Assembly: GCA_054601695.1 (NCBI GenBank)
Contig: BAAHQB010000182.1
Location: 124,001-188,000 of the forward strand
Direction of reading: 5' to 3'
Length of the DNA: 64,000 nucleotides
Origin: Amorphochlora amoebiformis
Taxonomy: Eukaryota > Cercozoa > Chlorarachniophyceae
In this document: positions 63,930 to 64,000 of the stretch, one piece after another
Position numbering within the stretch: the first letter of the stretch is position 1
Layout of the letters: the number at the start of each line of letters is the position of its first letter
Notes under the pieces: model-generated
Told to the model about the DNA's origin: nothing
Databases searched by the model: none
What the model saw: the letters and a program-made list of their open reading frames with translations, nothing else
Program-made: the position numbers and the translations under genes

Positions 63930-64000
63930 GTAGGTTATGTATAATTTGCCTATTAATATTTTATTTACATATTTATATGTATTTATATTATATTTGTGTG

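Overview
This window is nuclear DNA of a single-celled eukaryote with very unusual introns. I place it as a protist that probably carries a plastid, without committing to a lineage. The grounds are intron-rich genes built from many tiny exons (mostly 30-100 nt) with GT..AG ends, long (TA)n tracts in almost every intron, an LHY/REVEILLE-like SHAQKYF MYB protein, and two proteins (a rhodanese-like protein and a phosphopantetheinyl transferase) with organelle-type leaders. I found no prokaryotic gene, CRISPR array, rRNA or tRNA gene. Most open frames in the window are Tyr/Ile/His/Thr-rich readings of (TA)n and (CA)n and are not genes.

I built the gene models by hand. For each I looked for protein-like segments bounded by AG and GT and required reading-frame phase to match across every junction. 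Layout: the 3' end of an unrecognised + gene (410-553); deoxyhypusine synthase on - (1746-15192, about 21 exons); a short divergent promoter; a rhodanese-like protein with a secretory/plastid-type leader on + (15395-22364, 14 exons); a + multi-pass membrane protein of unknown family (23542-36969, about 26 exons); a SHAQKYF-class MYB protein on - (39731-42851, 11 exons); a divergent promoter; a complete AASDHPPT/Sfp-type phosphopantetheinyl transferase on + (43611-52350, 15 exons); a 46-residue ORF on - (53213-53353); and an OTU deubiquitinase on + (53641 to beyond the right edge), with two N-terminal Tudor-knot-like modules and C-terminal ubiquitin-interacting motifs.

Three genome-level features stand out. 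(1) Many exons are accompanied in the neighbouring intron by one to five degraded tandem copies of one exon boundary (splice site plus adjoining exon end). The copies always lie on the intron side, and only the copy joined to the rest of the exon is coherent. (2) TTAGGG/CCCTAA telomere-type repeats form whole introns and abut or supply splice sites. They carry a recurring element of about 90 bp containing a palindrome that is kept by compensatory changes. (3) Sequence downstream of each + gene's stop codon is dense in the tetranucleotide CTAG.

The genes serve unrelated housekeeping roles: hypusine modification of eIF5A, acyl-carrier-protein activation, ubiquitin editing, transcription and organelle sulfur chemistry. 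They are not an operon or a mobile system. Divergent gene pairs share short promoters with little TA repeat.
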